This document shows positions 52,737 to 64,000 of a stretch of 64,000 bases of DNA, in pieces. The stretch is taken from contig NZ_BJXA01000046.1 in the NCBI RefSeq assembly GCF_007990755.1, forward strand, positions 1 through 64,000. The letters are read 5' to 3'. Under the pieces are notes generated by a model. That model searched no databases. It was not told the DNA's origin and saw only the letters and a program-made list of their open reading frames with translations. This DNA comes from Nocardia ninae NBRC 108245 (GTDB taxonomy: Bacteria; Actinomycetota; Actinomycetes; Mycobacteriales; Mycobacteriaceae). Numbering within the stretch: the stretch's first letter is position 1; each line of letters begins with the position of its first letter. A program made the position numbers and the translations under genes.

Positions 52737-53671
52737 GCCGGAAACGCTATTGCCGGCGAGCGGGGCGATCGATGCCGCCAGCACCCGAATATCGGGTAGC
52801 ACAGACGCTACCGCCGGTCCTCGCCGTCGTTCCGGTACAGCGCGATTCAGCTACTCGATGCGATCGTTGCGCGACTGCGTCGAAGCGGCTGAGCGCTCGC
52901 TATCCAGCGACCTCGCAGAACAATCCGACGGCTCCACGCCCAGCTTGCGACGACACAGTCCACCACCGGTACCCGCCCGCCTCCCAGCTACATCGCGGTC
53001 GAATCCTGCCGTCCCTGTTCCCACCACCGACGGGAAAGCCTGGTTGTGAGTCTCGACCGCTGCAGGTCCTACGTGCGGTTATGCCTCCGCCGATGACGAG
53101 CGCTGGAGGGAGCCGGGCCCGGTGGCTTCGGCGTGCTTCACCGCGCGATGGACCCGCGAGCGGCGATGTCGGTGCCCGCTGGCGAGCCCGACAGAAGATG
53201 CTGGCGGCGCGGATCATGGACACCCCGGGTTGCACTGAAATCGGCATGTACGTGCGTCGGGAAGTACTGTCGACCAAGCGATCTGGACGAACGCCCAACG
53301 CGCGCACCGTGGCATTTGAGGGTGGTCCCTGCGGGGTGCACGTCTACGGCAGCGAGATCAGGAGCCCTGCCGAGGCCCGGCCACTACCCGGAGTGCATCG
53401 CTCGAGCTCGCTCCGACTCCATCTGCTCAAGCAGAACATCTGCTACATCAGCCATCAGGCCCCTTTCTGAAAGTCATCCAGGCCCATCAAGCGCCCGAGC
53501 GGCCGATCCTGTCCAGCCCCGACGTGTGTAGTGCCCTTGCGTCCCTGGCCCGCGGTACATGCGCCCGCCGTCCGAGCAAACTTCCATTCCTCGAGGCCGT
53601 CTGGATCTAGCGCTCATCGGCATTTGTGGACGTGCTCGTTGGGCGGGGTGGCGTGGTGGTTGAATCGCTCG
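52737..53671. other. Region without a supported gene, containing repeat copy C
   Basis: About 930 bases hold repeat copy C (53240) and no convincing gene. A minus-strand peptide of 23 codons near 53460 (MADVADVLLEQMESERARAM) with AAAGGGG upstream is the only stretch with a good ribosome site. It is too short to call. Confidence 0.45.
53240..53313. repeat. Dispersed palindromic repeat, copy C
   Basis: The 74 bp element aligns without gaps to copy A, with the central ten bases (GATCTGGACG) identical. The inverted arms GTGCGTCGGG and CCCAACGCGC pair at eight of ten positions. Confidence 0.7.
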
Positions 53672-54082
53672 ATGCGTGGTGACGAGATCATCGGTCAGTG
53701 GAGTGTGGAGGCCGGGTATCACAGCTCGATGGAGGATGAGCAGTTCGTCTTCTGGGGTGATGGTGTGGGGTTGGTGGAGTACGCGCGGCCGGGGGCGAGT
53801 GAGTGCGTGCTGTTTCGATGGGCGCGTACGGCGATTCGGACGGTGCGGCTCGAACCGCATCGGTGCGTCCGGCGCGAGGGCGGTGCGGTTGTGGATGATG
53901 ATGTGCCCGAGGTGGTCGAGATCGGTTATCGGATCGCGCGGGAGCAGCGGCCGTTGATCGGTGAGGTGCTGCCGGTGCTGTATTTGCCCGCTCCGTTCGC
54001 GGCGACTCCGGACGGCGGGTACGGGCTGATCACGCGGGAACCGGCGGTGTATTTCACGAATATGCGGCGCGCGAGTTCATGA
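53672..54082 (+). CDS. Hypothetical protein
   Basis: The 136-residue soluble protein (IIGQWSVEAGYHSSMEDEQFVFWGDGVGLVEYARPG) has a lipocalin-like pattern of a G-x-W start and beta strands. No function is recognised. ATG 53672 fits the start of the coding-like sequence. Confidence 0.65.
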   Translation: MRGDEIIGQWSVEAGYHSSMEDEQFVFWGDGVGLVEYARPGASECVLFRWARTAIRTVRLEPHRCVRREGGAVVDDDVPEVVEIGYRIAREQRPLIGEVLPVLYLPAPFAATPDGGYGLITREPAVYFTNMRRASS

Positions 54083-54288
54083 ATCGAGGCATCGTCAAAA
54101 GTCTGTGCGTACCATCCGCCGGATGTCGGTGGCCCGCTCGAACCTCGGCGCCGACGGCCACTTTCCTCGAACGCTGGCCGTGAATCGCCCTGTCCTGTAC
54201 CTACGGTGTTCATCTCCGGTGGCGGAGTGAACGTCTATAAGCGGAGCCGAATCGTCCAGCGCTGAAACCGTGCTCGGCCCAAACGGTC

Positions 54289-54531
54289 GTGCTCGAACTG
54301 CACGACCGCGACAAGCTCGACGACCACCTCCTCGGCGCGAACCCGACGGTCCGCGACTGCGACGGCCAGTGGGCGTTCGTCGCCTGGGACTCCCCCGGCG
54401 ACAACGCCCGCCTCATCCGCCGCGCCGCCAACGGCTGGACCACCTACGCCCGATTCCCGCACGACGTGTGCTGGGCCAAGGCCGCAGGCGATGGCGTCCC
54501 CGCCCGCATGAAAGATCACTTTCCCTGCTGA
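54289..54531 (+). CDS. Small hypothetical protein, possibly frameshifted at its N terminus
   Basis: The 80-residue protein starts at GTG 54289 (LELHDRDKLDDHLLGANPTVRDCDGQWAFVAWDSPGDNARLIRRAANGWTTYARFPHD). A short upstream frame from GTG 54227 (VNVYKRSRIVQR) reads like its natural beginning but is out of frame. One indel near 54265 may have split the gene. Confidence 0.5.
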   Translation: MLELHDRDKLDDHLLGANPTVRDCDGQWAFVAWDSPGDNARLIRRAANGWTTYARFPHDVCWAKAAGDGVPARMKDHFPC

Positions 54532-54644
54532 GCCCGCCCCGCAAGGCAACCAGGGCGTGCGGTTTGCTTGGTGGGGTCGGGTTCGGAATGATCTGGTCGA
54601 CGGATGTCGCGATGTTCGTGGCGTAGCGGGGAATTGGGGGAATA

Positions 54645-55520
54645 GTGACGGATATCGAGCAGCACACTCAGGGAACGCCGGAGTGGGTCGAGACGCGGGA
54701 TGGGCGGCGGCTGTACGCGATGGTGTTGGCCGAGAAGGCCGACATCGGCACGGCGACTGTCGTATTCGAGGCCGGGTCGGGCACAGCGCGGTTCTCCTGG
54801 GCGAAAGTGCAGCCGGGGGTCGCGCGGTTTGCGCGTGCGATCGTTTATGACCGATCAGGGCTCGGGCGTAGCGCTTTCGATCCGGCGGGACGGACCCTGG
54901 AGCGCATGGCCGATGATTTGAACGAGGTGCTCGATCATTTCGAGGCGGGCCCGTTCATTCTGGTCGGGCACAGTGCCGGTGCTCCGATCGTGCGGCTCGC
55001 CGCCGCTCGGCGACCGGATCGGGTGGCGGGTCTGGTGCTTGTCGATCCCACCGATGAGGCCGCCGAAGTGCTGTTCAGCCGTAAGTTTCGCTGGTTCGAG
55101 CGGACCGCGCTCGCCGTCGGCACGGTGCTTGCCCGGCTTCGGTTGCTGGAGAAGGTGTATGCCTGGCAATTGCGCGTCGTTCCGGACGATGTTCGACGCG
55201 ATATAGAGCGCGAGGCGTTCACGACCGGCGTGCTGCGTACTCAGCGGCAACAGGCCGCCACCTATCTCGACGAGCTCGCTACTTGGCGAGGCAATCCGCC
55301 GGAGCTCGGGTCGATTCCGGTGACCGCCATCTCCGGCGGACGCGCCGGTGACGGGATGAGCGCCGCGATGCGCGCCGAAGCCAATGCCTCGCATGCCTTT
55401 CGGGCCGCGCAATCCCCGCACGGCCGCCATGTCATCGCCGAGCAATCCAGTCATTACGTGGTGGCCACCGAACCGGAGCTGATCGTCGCCGAAATCGAGC
55501 GGATGATGCCGAGGGCGTAG
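54645..55520 (+). CDS. Alpha/beta hydrolase
   Basis: The 291-residue hydrolase has the nucleophile elbow GHSAG (S110), an acidic residue in LVLVDPTDEAAE and a terminal His in EQSSHYVVATEP. The oxyanion region is VFEAGSGT. It is probably an esterase or haloalkane-dehalogenase-like enzyme. The start is GTG 54645 with GGGGGA upstream. Confidence 0.9.
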   Translation: MTDIEQHTQGTPEWVETRDGRRLYAMVLAEKADIGTATVVFEAGSGTARFSWAKVQPGVARFARAIVYDRSGLGRSAFDPAGRTLERMADDLNEVLDHFEAGPFILVGHSAGAPIVRLAAARRPDRVAGLVLVDPTDEAAEVLFSRKFRWFERTALAVGTVLARLRLLEKVYAWQLRVVPDDVRRDIEREAFTTGVLRTQRQQAATYLDELATWRGNPPELGSIPVTAISGGRAGDGMSAAMRAEANASHAFRAAQSPHGRHVIAEQSSHYVVATEPELIVAEIERMMPRA

Positions 55521-55643
55521 GACCGTGCCTTGCCGAAACACCATGCGGCAGCTTTCGAATCGGCGTGACCGTAATGCTTGTCGCACCAACCGCGGAATGG
55601 TTTCGTCTGAACCAGCCGTCAGGTTGGAGCGAAAGGTCCCGGT

Positions 55644-56573
55644 ATGTCTGTCGATTACCCCGCGAGCGAAACCTCCGTGGTCAAGCTCGGTGCCCACATC
55701 GGCGCACAGATCACCGGGATCAGGCTGGGCGGTGACCTGGACGCGGCGACCATATCCACCATTCGCGCCGCACTGCACGAACACAAGGTGATCTTCTTCC
55801 GCGACCAGCAGCACCTGACGGAGGACGGACAGTACGAATTCGCGGAACTGCTCGGTAAACCCACCACCCCGCACCCGACGGTCACCTCGGCAGGCGTGAA
55901 GAGCCTGGCCATCGATTCCCGCCACGGCCGCTCCAACACCTGGCACACCGATGTCACCTTCGTCGACCGCGTCCCGAAGGCGTCGATCCTGCGCGCGGTC
56001 GCGCTACCGAGCTACGGCGGCTCGACCACCTGGGCCTCCACCGTCGCCGCGTACAACTCGCTGCCGGAACCGCTCAAGCGGCTGGCCGAGGGCCTGCGCG
56101 CCCGGCACACCAACCAGTACGACTACGCCGCCGACATCGAGGACCGCCTGGACGAGGGCGCGAAGGCCTATCGGCGCGAGTTCGAATCCACTTACTTCGA
56201 GACCGAGCACCCGGTGGTCCACGTGCACCCGGAGACCGGCGAACGTGCGCTGCTGCTCGGCTGCTTCGTGAAACAGCTCGTCGGCCTGCCGAGCAGCGAA
56301 TCGCAGGCCTTGTTCCGGCTGTTCCAGGACCGGGTGACCCGTTTGGAGCACACCACCCGCTGGGACTGGTCGCTGGGCGACGTCGCCATCTGGGACAACC
56401 ACGCCACCCAGCACTACGCCATCGACGATTACGACGGCAGTGAGCATCGCAGGCTGACCCGAATCACCTTGGCAGGCACCATTCCGGTCGGCGTCGACGG
56501 CACGCCGAGCACCGTGATCGCGGGCAACGCCGAGTACTACTCCACCGCGGATTCCCACACTCGGGCGGCCTGA
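55644..56573 (+). CDS. TauD/TfdA-family 2-oxoglutarate-dependent dioxygenase
   Basis: The 309-residue Fe(II)/2-oxoglutarate dioxygenase has iron ligands H101 and D103 (TWHTDVTF) and the distal His in [14 protein letters not shown]. The 2-oxoglutarate Arg lies in [10 protein letters not shown]. Relatives act on taurine, alkyl sulfates or other small anions. It lies 193 bases upstream of a betaine-type ABC importer, on the same strand, so both may serve one substrate. AGCGAAAGG precedes ATG 55644. Confidence 0.92.
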   Translation: MSVDYPASETSVVKLGAHIGAQITGIRLGGDLDAATISTIRAALHEHKVIFFRDQQHLTEDGQYEFAELLGKPTTPHPTVTSAGVKSLAIDSRHGRSNTWHTDVTFVDRVPKASILRAVALPSYGGSTTWASTVAAYNSLPEPLKRLAEGLRARHTNQYDYAADIEDRLDEGAKAYRREFESTYFETEHPVVHVHPETGERALLLGCFVKQLVGLPSSESQALFRLFQDRVTRLEHTTRWDWSLGDVAIWDNHATQHYAIDDYDGSEHRRLTRITLAGTIPVGVDGTPSTVIAGNAEYYSTADSHTRAA

Positions 56574-56766
56574 CTTACGCCTGATCAGTACCGAACACAG
56601 CGCGGGCCGAACGCCGAATTGTCATCCTGGCGGGAATAGCCGGATCGACAATCCGCCGCGCGCCATCCGAAGCCGAACGCACGGCATCGATTAACCTTTG
56701 ACGGCCCGCGCCGGTGACTACACGCCTACAGGTACCGATTGATCTACGCCTGACGATGGGAATCGC

Positions 56767-57411
56767 GTGAATTTGTGGAACTACCTCCGAGGACGCGGAG
56801 ATTTCCTGGCGTTCCTCACCTATCAGCATGCCTCCCTGGCGTTTCAGACGGTCCTGGTCGGCACGGTCGTCGCCGTTCTCATCGCCGTCGCGGTATATAG
56901 GCTGCCGCTGTTGTCGGCGCTCTCTCTCACATCGAGCCGGGTCGCGCTGACAATTCCCTCGCTGGCGCTGCTCGCGCTGCTGCTGGTCCCGTTCGGTCTC
57001 GGCGTCGTCCCCTCGTTCATCATGCTGGCGTTCTTCGCGGCCTTGCCGGTGATCGGCAACGCGATCGTCGGCTTGCGCGCGGTGCCCGCCTCGGTAATCG
57101 AATCCGCACGCGGCATCGGCTTTTCGCGCCGGCGCATTCTGCTGACGGTCGAATTGCCGATGGCCTGGCCGGTGATCCTGACCGGCATCAGGGTGTCCAC
57201 CCAGATGATCGTCGGTGTCGCAGCCATCGTCGCCTACGTCCTCGGACCCGGCCTGGGCTCGCTGATCTTCAACGGCCTCTCCCGGCTCGGCGGCGCGAAC
57301 GCCCTCGAAATGGCGCTGACCGGCACCATTCTCATCGTCCTCATCGCGTTGGTGTTCGACGCGCTCCTCGTCCTGCTCGGACGCCTCACGATCGCAAAGG
57401 GACTCTCATGA
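56767..57411 (+). CDS. Osmoprotectant ABC importer permease (ProW/ProZ type)
   Basis: The 214-residue permease has five to six helices and the EAA-like loop VIESARGIGFSRRRILLTVELPMAWPVILTGIRV. It is the first gene of a four-gene operon for uptake of glycine betaine, choline, carnitine or a similar compound. The start is GTG 56767. It overlaps the ATPase gene by four bases. Confidence 0.9.
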   Translation: MNLWNYLRGRGDFLAFLTYQHASLAFQTVLVGTVVAVLIAVAVYRLPLLSALSLTSSRVALTIPSLALLALLLVPFGLGVVPSFIMLAFFAALPVIGNAIVGLRAVPASVIESARGIGFSRRRILLTVELPMAWPVILTGIRVSTQMIVGVAAIVAYVLGPGLGSLIFNGLSRLGGANALEMALTGTILIVLIALVFDALLVLLGRLTIAKGLS

Positions 57412-58673
57412 CGGATGCGGTGACCAGTCAGGCTCCGGAGCGCAAGGTGACCGGCGCGTCCATCCACTTGGAGTCGGTCGTCAAACGCTATCGCGGCCAG
57501 GACAAACCGGCGGTCGAGCGGCTCGACCTGGAGATCGACGCGGGCGACATCGTCGCCTTCGTCGGCCCGTCCGGCTGCGGCAAGACGACCACGCTGAAGA
57601 TGATCAACCGGCTGATCGAGCCGACCGAGGGCCGGATCTTCATCGGCGACCGCGATGTCACCAAGGAGGATCCGGACAAGCTCCGGCAGTCGATCGGGTA
57701 TGTGATCCAGTCCGGCGGCTTGTTCCCGCACTGGACGGTCGCCAAGAACGTCGGGGCCATCCCGCGGGTGCTCGGATGGGACAAGAAGCGGATCGCCGAA
57801 CGCACCGAATACCTGCTCGATCTGGTCGGTCTGGACCCCGCGACCTTCGCCGACCGGCTGCCCAAGGATATGTCCGGTGGCCAGCAGCAGCGGGTCGGTG
57901 TCGCCCGCGCGCTGGCGGCGGACCCACCGGTGCTGCTGATGGACGAGCCGTTCGGCGCGGTCGACCCGATCACCCGGGTTCGCTTGCAGGACAGTCTGAT
58001 CGCGATCCAGCACGAGCTCGGCAAGACCATCGTGATCGTCACGCACGACTTCGAGGAAGCCACCAAACTCGGCGACAAGGTGCTCATCCTGTCCGAAGGC
58101 GGGCACGTCGAGCAGTACGCGCGCCCGGAGGAGATCCTCACCGACCCGGCCACCCCGTTCGTGGAGGAGTTCGTCGGATCCGGCGCGAAGCTGGCTTATC
58201 TGACGGTGTCACGGGTGCGCGACGTCGCCTACGACGAGGTGATGACCGCCCGGGTCGGCGAGCCGGCACAGAGCGTGATCAAACGCGCGAAGGCCGCGGG
58301 ACACACCTGGGTCGTCGTGGTCGACGAGGCCGGACGGCCGCGGTCGTGGCCGTCGCTCACCGAGGTGGCCACCAAACCGGAGGTCTCCGACTTCCTCGAC
58401 CGGCGGCTGCCCGTCGTGGCCCGCTCCTCCACGCTCAACGACGCGCTCGACGCCATGCTCGCGGCCAGTCAGGGCGCCGCGCTGGTCACCGACGGCCGGG
58501 GCGCGGTCGTCGGCTCGCTCAGCATCAGCTCGGTGACGGAAACGATCCAGGCCAAGCTCGCCGACGTGCGCTCCGAGGAAGAGGACTACGAGACCTACGT
58601 CGACGGCACCGATCCGGCACCGACCCCGGTGGTCGCCGCCGACGACGAGCCCGGATCGGCCGAGCAGTCATGA
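57408..58673 (+). CDS. proV: Osmoprotectant ABC importer ATPase with CBS domains
   Basis: The 421-residue ATPase has Walker A (FVGPSGCGKTTTLKM), signature MSGGQQQRVGVARAL and Walker B VLLMDEPFGAVD. Two CBS domains (about residues 265-395) follow, then an acidic tail (EEEDYETYVDGTD). CBS domains in this family sense ionic strength or c-di-AMP. The gene overlaps both permease genes by four bases. Confidence 0.93.
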   Translation: MTDAVTSQAPERKVTGASIHLESVVKRYRGQDKPAVERLDLEIDAGDIVAFVGPSGCGKTTTLKMINRLIEPTEGRIFIGDRDVTKEDPDKLRQSIGYVIQSGGLFPHWTVAKNVGAIPRVLGWDKKRIAERTEYLLDLVGLDPATFADRLPKDMSGGQQQRVGVARALAADPPVLLMDEPFGAVDPITRVRLQDSLIAIQHELGKTIVIVTHDFEEATKLGDKVLILSEGGHVEQYARPEEILTDPATPFVEEFVGSGAKLAYLTVSRVRDVAYDEVMTARVGEPAQSVIKRAKAAGHTWVVVVDEAGRPRSWPSLTEVATKPEVSDFLDRRLPVVARSSTLNDALDAMLAASQGAALVTDGRGAVVGSLSISSVTETIQAKLADVRSEEEDYETYVDGTDPAPTPVVAADDEPGSAEQS

Positions 58674-59407
58674 ATCGGCTGCGCCGCCTACCGATCGACG
58701 TGTGGTTCGAGCCGCTCATCATCCTGGTCATCGGGGTCGGGTACGTGCTCTGGTATCGATCGACGACGTTCACCCCGACCGAGCAGGCGTCGCTGGCGTG
58801 GGCCAACCTGCAAACCACGATCCTCGAGCACGTCAAGCTGACGGTGGTGGCCACGTTGATCGTGGTGGTCGTCGCGATTCCGTTGGGTATCGCGCTCACC
58901 CGGCCCGCGTTGCGCCGGCTCGAGCCGATCGCCGTCAATGTCGCCAATATCGGTCAGGCGGCGCCCGCGGTCGGGCTGCTCGTCTTGTTCACCTTCTGGC
59001 TGGGCACCGGATTCCGGACGGCGATAGTCGGTCTCGTGGTGTACGCGATTCTGCCGATTCTGCAGAACACCATCGTCGGGCTGCGGCAGGTGGATCACCG
59101 CACGATCGAGGCGTCGCGCGGCATCGGTTATTCGGGAGCCCGGACGCTGTTCCAGGTCGAGCTGCCGCTCGCGGTGCCGGTGATCCTCAACGGTGTTCGT
59201 ACCGCGCTGGTCATTCTGGTGGGTACCGCGACGCTGAGCACGTTCATCGGCGCGACCAGTCTGGGCACGCTGATCACAACCGGTGTCACGCTTTTCCTGC
59301 CCAAGCTGCTCATCTCCGGCGCGATCCTCGTGGGCCTGCTGGCATTAGTCATCGACTGGCTGGGCAGACTCGTCGAACTCGCCGCGACCCCGCGGGGTAT
59401 CTCATGA
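58670..59407 (+). CDS. Osmoprotectant ABC importer permease, second subunit
   Basis: The 245-residue permease has six helices and the loop TIEASRGIGYSGARTLFQVELPLAVPVILNGVRTA. With the first permease it forms the heterodimeric channel. Start and stop overlap the neighbours (ATGA). Confidence 0.92.
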   Translation: MNRLRRLPIDVWFEPLIILVIGVGYVLWYRSTTFTPTEQASLAWANLQTTILEHVKLTVVATLIVVVVAIPLGIALTRPALRRLEPIAVNVANIGQAAPAVGLLVLFTFWLGTGFRTAIVGLVVYAILPILQNTIVGLRQVDHRTIEASRGIGYSGARTLFQVELPLAVPVILNGVRTALVILVGTATLSTFIGATSLGTLITTGVTLFLPKLLISGAILVGLLALVIDWLGRLVELAATPRGIS

Positions 59408-60390
59408 AATCACCACGCACGCAGCTGGTTACGATCCTCTCCGCGCTCGTCCTCGCGATGCCGGTACTGACCGGCTGCGGGCTGGTGAGCTCGTCCGGCA
59501 CGTTTCATGACGCCGAATTGCCGGACGGCGCAAAGCCACTGGACGGCGCGGAGCTCGTGGTCACCTCGAAGAGCTTCACCGAGGGGGTCCTGCTCGGCAA
59601 GATCACCGCGACCTACCTGGCCGCGGCGGGCGCCGAAGTCAAAGACCTCACCGGCGCACCGGGTTCGGCTTCGTCTCGGCAAGCGCAGCTGAACGGCGAC
59701 GCCGACGTGCTGTGGGAGTACACCGGGACCGGCTGGGTCAACTACCACAACCAGACCGAGACGATCGCGGACCCGCAGCAACTCTGGCAGCGAGTCCACG
59801 AGCTGGAGAAGCGCGACTACAACCTGGAGTGGTTGCCACCGGCCAACTTCAACGACACCTACGCCTTCGGCGCATCCACGCCGACCGCCGAGCGCCTGCA
59901 GGTGAAGACGCTGTCCGATGTCGCCGCACTCCCGATCCCCGATCGCACGTTCTGCGTCGACGACGAATTCTTCAGCCGCTCCGATGGTTTCATCCCGATG
60001 CTGGCCAAATACGGTATCCCGTACAACGATCCGAACGGCGTACCCTCCGGCAACGTCACCCGGATGGACTCGGGCATCGTCTACACGGCAACCTCCAAAA
60101 GCGCCCCCTGCAATTTCGGCATGATCTACACCACCGACGGCCGGGTCAAGAACCTGAATCTCGTTGTCCTGGAAGACGACAAGAAATTCTTCCTGCCCTA
60201 CAGCGGAACAGCCGTCGTCCGCAGCGCCGTCATCGACCGCTATCCCCCACTGCGGACCTTGATCGGAACCATCTCCGAACACCTCACCGACGAACTCATG
60301 CAGGACCTCAACGGTCGCGTCGACATCGATGGCGAGGACCCCGCCGACGTCGCCTACGACTGGTTGAAGAGCGAGAAGCTGGTCGAGTAG
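59404..60390 (+). CDS. proX: Osmoprotectant-binding lipoprotein
   Basis: The 328-residue solute-binding lipoprotein has lipobox VLTGC (Cys25). The N-terminal block VVTSKSFTEGVLLGKI is typical of the OpuCC/ProX family, and NFNDTYAFGAS is part of the ligand pocket. Two Cys (FCVDDEF and SAPCNFG) could form a disulfide, as I recall for mycobacterial ProX. The ligand is probably a quaternary ammonium compound. Confidence 0.92.
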   Translation: MKSPRTQLVTILSALVLAMPVLTGCGLVSSSGTFHDAELPDGAKPLDGAELVVTSKSFTEGVLLGKITATYLAAAGAEVKDLTGAPGSASSRQAQLNGDADVLWEYTGTGWVNYHNQTETIADPQQLWQRVHELEKRDYNLEWLPPANFNDTYAFGASTPTAERLQVKTLSDVAALPIPDRTFCVDDEFFSRSDGFIPMLAKYGIPYNDPNGVPSGNVTRMDSGIVYTATSKSAPCNFGMIYTTDGRVKNLNLVVLEDDKKFFLPYSGTAVVRSAVIDRYPPLRTLIGTISEHLTDELMQDLNGRVDIDGEDPADVAYDWLKSEKLVE

Positions 60391-60652
60391 GTCAGACCGC
60401 GGCTCGACCCGATTGAGATAAAAGCGGCGCCGCAACTCTCGATCACAAAAACTAATCGCACACGGCTCCATTTCCGGTGTCGACATTCCGTTCAAGCACC
60501 GCTCGCACGTTGTTGGCACGTCGATTTTTCAGATTGTCTCGCGACTCGCGTGCAAGGTGTTTGCGCAGGTACAACCGGTGCGCAACTATGTGCTCGGTAG
60601 TTATCCCGCTTCCGCAAGAACAGTGATCTGTCGACTGACGGAAGGTTCATTT

Positions 60653-62052
60653 GTGAACTCGTTGGATACCACTGTGCGTATCGTCGCTCTCACCGTATTC
60701 GTGATCACGATGGCCTATAACGGCCCGCTCATCGTCATGGGAGTCCTGTTCGCGCGTCGCGCCGATGGATCGCTGCGTCGACAGCTCGCGTTGGAAAACG
60801 GTCCACCCGTCGCAGTGCCCGCGGGATGGATCGTATTCGTGTTGATTCCGTGTTTGAACGAAGCGAAAGTCATCGCGAACACCGTGCATTGTCTGCTCGA
60901 CGCACAGCCCGGAGTCCGGCTGGTCGTTGTCGATGACGGCAGCGATGACGACACCGCCGCCCTCGCCGAAGCAGCGGGCAAGGGCGTCACCGTCGTGCAG
61001 CGGGTGCTGCCTGCGGCTCGACTCGGGAAGGGCGCCGCTCTCAACGCGGGCCTGCGCCACATCCGCCGTTGCGTCGAGAACGAGGGCCTGGCACCTGAGC
61101 GGGTGCTGGTGTGCGTGCTCGACGCCGACGGCCGGATGACGCCGGGCTCGGTCGCCTGCGTCACCGAGCTCTTCGAAGAGCCGGAAGTCGGTGGCGTTCA
61201 GCTGGCGGTACGCATTCGGGGCCGCGACTCCGTGGCCCTGCGGTTCCAGGACATCGAATTCTGGGCACTCAGTGCGCTCAGTCAGTTCGGACGGGTCGCC
61301 ATGAGGGCTGTGAGCATGGGCGGCAACGGGCAGTTCACCCGCCTGTCCGCCTTGGACGATGTCGGGGAGGAGCCGTGGTCGGACTCGCTGACCGAGGATC
61401 TGGATCTGGGTATCAGCCTGGCGGTCGCGGGCTGGACGGTCACTTCCACCATGGGCGCCTTCGTATCTCAGCAGGGCCTGCGTGACGCTCGCCGACTGCT
61501 ACGGCAGCGCACCCGCTGGTTCCAGGGCCACATGAGCGCCATGGCGCGGCTGCCCGAACTGTGGTCCACCCCCGGGATCCGGCGCACGGTCCGGGTCGAG
61601 CTCACCGGATACCTGTTCATGCCGTACCTGATTACGTTGCCCTGGTCGGTCATTCAGCAGTATCTGCTCTTTCGTCTGGCGTTCGGGGACAACCCGGGAC
61701 TCTTCGACCTCGCGACCGGGCCGCTATGGATGCAGGTGCTGAGCGGGATCGGTTTGTACGCAATCACTTTCGGGCCCTTCCTGATCTGGGCTGTGCTGTA
61801 CTGGCAGCGCACCGGCGATCAGCCGCTGTGGAAGTCCATCGCCTATCTGCACGCCCAACCGGTGTGGATGTACGTCGCCTTCATCGCGGTGTGGCGGGCG
61901 AGCTGGCGCATCCTCCGCCGACGCACCGGCTGGGTCAAGACCGAACGCGTCGCGGAGACCCCCGTCACCACGACCGGCAGTGCGGCCACATCGTTGCTGA
62001 ATTCACCTGTCGGGCATTCGCGTTCGGCCGGCGCCGCAAGTGTGGCCGACGC

Positions 62053-62056
<4 letters not shown>
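60653..62056 (+). CDS. Processive GT2 membrane glycosyltransferase
   Basis: The 467-residue protein has an N-terminal helix and at least three C-terminal helices around a GT-A domain. Catalytic residues are VDDGSDDD (93-100), DAD (157-159), TEDLDLG (247-253) and QRTRW (285-289), the set of cellulose/hyaluronan/poly-N-acetylglucosamine synthases. GTG 60653 is chosen because GGAAGG lies seven bases upstream. It overlaps a UDP-GlcNAc 2-epimerase gene, suggesting a polymer containing N-acetylmannosamine. The region 60391-60652 upstream holds no gene. Confidence 0.9.

Positions 62057-64000
<1,944 letters not shown>

Noticed and set aside
53550-53640. Possible further copy of the 74 bp repeat
   Set aside because: It shares only TCTGGA and TCGGCATTTG; the spacing does not fit.

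Overview
The window is high-GC actinomycete DNA, most likely from Nocardia or a close mycolate-producing relative. The evidence is the codon and GC bias, many start/stop overlaps of the ATGA type, DUF5753 (Scr1-type) XRE regulators, a TIGR00027 methyltransferase, split lycopene cyclase genes, and the C-terminal half of a Nocardia-type rifampicin monooxygenase (rox) at the right edge. No rRNA, tRNA, CRISPR array or complete insertion sequence was seen.

Layout. (1) 1-9224: a carotenoid operon on the minus strand, read glycosyltransferase, crtE, crtI, crtB, two small lycopene cyclase genes, then a gene that leaves the window. Behind it lie a MerR/B12-domain regulator, a conserved 150-residue protein and a GT-C membrane glycosyltransferase. 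Three promoter regions here share a direct repeat, GATGCA-N5-GATGCA with an 11 bp period, which is probably the regulator's operator. (2) 9225-12153: a probable copper-responsive unit with a CsoR-like palindrome, a His-rich protein, a possible 35-residue Cys/His-rich peptide and an MFS transporter. (3) 12185-19828: a TIGR00027 methyltransferase; an oxidoreductase/VOC pair and a WYL regulator that share a 22 bp operator; and a three-subunit molybdenum aldehyde oxidoreductase of the Pao/Yag type. (4) 19890-24472: a frameshifted proteasome-like gene with a small partner, then a DesK/DesR two-component system coupled to an ABC-2 exporter. (5) 24739-36300: lipoprotein serine hydrolase, XRE regulator, small membrane proteins, a TPR protein with a truncated CHAT domain, an SDR, secreted proteins and gene remnants. 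(6) 36319-54600: an accessory, partly decayed region with many regulator/target pairs whose operators can be read directly (ArsR, MerR remnant, TetR, MarR, Rrf2). It also holds several pseudogenes and four copies of a ~74 bp dispersed palindromic repeat. (7) 54645-64000: alpha/beta hydrolase, TauD-type dioxygenase, a complete betaine/choline-type ABC importer, a processive GT2 with a UDP-GlcNAc 2-epimerase, and rox.

The most informative features are regulatory. At least seven regulator genes, one of them a remnant, have matching palindromes or direct repeats beside them. The 74 bp repeat family and the carotenoid-cluster direct repeats are not explained by any gene. All product names come from reading motifs and remembered family features; no database search was run.
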